NCBI RefSeq assembly: GCF_019042275.1
Contig: NZ_JAHQCW010000001.1
Location: 186,001-250,000, forward strand
Length of the DNA stretch: 64,000 bases
Origin: Diplocloster agilis
GTDB taxonomy: Bacteria; Bacillota; Clostridia; Lachnospirales; Lachnospiraceae
Direction of reading: 5' to 3'
A program made the position numbers and the translations under genes. Below the pieces are notes generated by a model, which saw only the letters and a program-made list of their open reading frames with translations, was not told the origin of the DNA and made no database searches. Positions 62,358 through 64,000 of the stretch are shown in pieces. Positions within the stretch are counted from its first letter, which is position 1; each line of letters opens with the position of its first letter.

Positions 62358-62474
62358 TGTTACGCTCGACTAGCGCTCGATCGCAAAGAACGCGCTCTCG
62401 CTGAGTCTCGGTAACGGCGTTCTCACTAGGCTCTTCGTCGCAAGCTCCTCATCGCCAAGTGTTCACAGCCTCAC
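62358..62474 (-). repeat. 117-bp intergenic repeat, copy 2 (rplW-rplB)
   Basis: Second copy of 57578-57694. On the minus strand it again begins at the TGA stop, here of rplW, and ends shortly before the rplB ribosome binding site. Confidence 0.85.
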
Positions 62475-62770
62475 AGTCCTTCGAAAATTTCGATTTCTGC
62501 GCTGTCCTCGGTCAGCTTCACGATGGCCTTCTTGGTCTTTGCAGTTTTTCCGTAAGTCATTCCGCGTCTCTTGGTCTTGCCTTCCAGATTCATGGTATTG
62601 ACACTGGCTACTTTTGTTCCGGAGAACATTTTTTCAACCGCTTCCTTGATCATCGATTTGTTTGCTTCCGGATGGACTAAGAATGTGTATTTCTTCTCGC
62701 TCATCGCGTTCATACTTTTTTCAGTGATAATCGGTTTTAAGATTACATCATAGTATTGAATGCTTGCCAT
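62471..62770 (-). CDS. rplW: 50S ribosomal protein L23
   Basis: 99 aa. '[33 protein letters not shown]' and '[29 protein letters not shown]'. Docking site for trigger factor and SRP. Start overlaps the rplD stop by one base; its own stop lies in the 117-bp repeat. Confidence 0.97.
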   Translation of the reverse strand: MASIQYYDVILKPIITEKSMNAMSEKKYTFLVHPEANKSMIKEAVEKMFSGTKVASVNTMNLEGKTKRRGMTYGKTAKTKKAIVKLTEDSAEIEIFEGL

Positions 62771-63390
62771 TATGCATACACCTCCTCGATGGTTGCAACA
62801 GCTGCCTTCGTTGTGATGACTGTGTTGTATTTTAAGATGTCGTATACATTGATGGTGTTGGTAAGAACCGTCCGGACTTCCGGAATATTTCTTGCGGATA
62901 ATACCACTTTCTCATCATTGTCATTCAGTACAACCAAAGCTTTGTTCACTTTTAAGTTGTTCAGAACTTCCTGGAACTTCTTCGTTTTGATCTCATCGAA
63001 TTTCAGATCATCCAAAACGATGAATTTACTTTCATTTACTCTGGAAGTCAAAGCAGAACGAAGAGCCGCTCTCTTTTCCTTTTTATTCATCTTAAAGGAG
63101 TAGTCTCTCGGTACCGGTGCGAATACAACTCCGCCGCCCGTCCACTGAGGAGCTCTGATCGAACCCTGTCTTGCGTGACCGGTTCCTTTCTGTCTCCAGG
63201 GTTTCTTTCCGCCGCCGGATACTTCAGATCGGGTTTTCGCTTTTTGAGTTCCCTGACGTTTATTTGCAAGCTGGTTTACGACTGCCATGTGTACCAGGTG
63301 CTCGTTTACTTCCACACCGAATACGGCATCGTTTAATTCCATCGTACCAACTTCTTTGCCTTCCATATTATAAACAGATACGTTTGCCAT
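62770..63390 (-). CDS. rplD: 50S ribosomal protein L4
   Basis: 206 aa. '[64 protein letters not shown]' holds the tunnel loop; in other bacteria L4 also regulates this operon. Confidence 0.98.
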   Translation of the reverse strand: MANVSVYNMEGKEVGTMELNDAVFGVEVNEHLVHMAVVNQLANKRQGTQKAKTRSEVSGGGKKPWRQKGTGHARQGSIRAPQWTGGGVVFAPVPRDYSFKMNKKEKRAALRSALTSRVNESKFIVLDDLKFDEIKTKKFQEVLNNLKVNKALVVLNDNDEKVVLSARNIPEVRTVLTNTINVYDILKYNTVITTKAAVATIEEVYA

Positions 63391-63418
63391 CTGTAAGTTC
63401 CTCCTTTCTCAAAGCCTC

Positions 63419-64000
63419 TTATTTCGCCGTCTTCACGGTTTCTTTGATAATAACCAATGCTTTTCTGGGTCCGGGTACTGCGCCCTTAACCAGCAGCAGA
63501 TTCTTCTCTGCGTCTGCGCGGACAACTTCCAGGTTCTGTACCGTAACTTTCTTCGCTCCCATGTGTCCGGGCATCTTCTTGCCTTTGAATACTTTACTGG
63601 GATCAGATGCGGAACCATTGGATCCGGCATGGCGATGATATTTGGAACCGTGGGTCATAGGTCCTCTGTGCTGGCCATGTCTCTTAATCGCGCCCTGGAA
63701 TCCTTTTCCTTTGGAAATAGCAGTCACATCAACTTTCTCGCCGTTTTCAAAGACATCTGCTTTGATTTCCTGTGCCAGCTGATATTCGCTTGCATTTTCA
63801 AATTTGAATTCTTTTACGAATCTCTTGCAGGATACGCCTGCTTTGTCGAACTGGCCCTTCATAGGCTTGTTCACCAAATTCTCACGTTTGTCCATGAAAC
63901 CGACCTGTACGGCGTCATATCCGTCGTTCTCAGTGGTTTTCACCTGAGTAACCACGCAGGGACCAGCCTGTAATACGGTTACCGGAACTAACGTGCCATC
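63419..64000 (-). CDS. rplC: 50S ribosomal protein L3 (5' end outside the window)
   Basis: The frame runs through the right edge; 193 codons are visible, beginning '[22 protein letters not shown]', so about 18 N-terminal residues are missing. '[31 protein letters not shown]' and '[21 protein letters not shown]' are L3 signatures. Confidence 0.97.
   Translation of the reverse strand, partial: DGTLVPVTVLQAGPCVVTQVKTTENDGYDAVQVGFMDKRENLVNKPMKGQFDKAGVSCKRFVKEFKFENASEYQLAQEIKADVFENGEKVDVTAISKGKGFQGAIKRHGQHRGPMTHGSKYHRHAGSNGSASDPSKVFKGKKMPGHMGAKKVTVQNLEVVRADAEKNLLLVKGAVPGPRKALVIIKETVKTAK

Overview
The window looks like a chromosomal segment of a low-to-mid GC Clostridia species, most likely Lachnospiraceae. 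The evidence is strong AGGAGG-type ribosome binding sites throughout, a complete S10-spc-alpha ribosomal protein operon in the Firmicute order (including secY-adk-map-KOW gene-infA-rpmJ and a zinc-type rpsN), an IclR/sugar-binding-protein pair, and LytTR signalling. The species cannot be read from the sequence.

Layout. (1) 1-2119: the 5' part of a sugar ABC-transporter binding lipoprotein (minus strand) diverges from an IclR-family regulator (plus). A near-perfect 23-bp palindrome lies between their promoters. (2) 2372-5802: a SWIM zinc-finger protein and an SNF2-family helicase, translationally coupled, minus strand. (3) 6257-31703: a plus-strand phage-derived locus with tail, baseplate, fibre, holin and lysozyme genes, but no terminase, portal, capsid, integrase or replication genes. 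It begins with a single-chain RNA polymerase homologue of the YonO/RdRP (two-barrel) type carrying the DFDGD catalytic motif, plus a winged-helix-like protein. LexA-type boxes occur at 10437-10450 (full match) and 6289-6302 (one mismatch). I read this as an SOS-induced, headless, non-contractile (F-type) tail particle or its remnant, possibly with its own polymerase. (4) 13750-18440, inside that locus: a patch of duplicated and decayed fragments. It contains one apparently complete group I intron core (17480 to about 17925) interrupting the tape measure gene, two truncated intron relatives, and AT-rich minus-strand zinc-ribbon genes associated with them. (5) 31851-46701: a minus-strand set of three unusual genes encoding proteins of 3521, 1125 and 234 aa. 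A LytTR regulator lies just upstream; its receiver domain has Asn where the phospho-accepting Asp is expected, and LytTR-like repeats sit before the set. (6) 47740-64000: the ribosomal protein operon on the minus strand from rplC (cut by the window edge) to rplQ and a terminator, with two families of intergenic repeats.

How the parts may work together (inference): DNA damage would relieve LexA repression at the tail locus. The host polymerase would then make the phage-type polymerase and wHTH protein, which could transcribe the downstream tail and lysis genes; the holins and the GH25 lysozyme would release the particles. The giant three-gene set appears separately controlled, by the LytTR protein through activator-like sites, with a terminator after the first small gene that would favour production of the small subunit over the giant ones. 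The strongest candidates for undescribed biology are the polymerase-bearing tail locus, the intron with antisense zinc-ribbon cargo, and the giant-protein operon.
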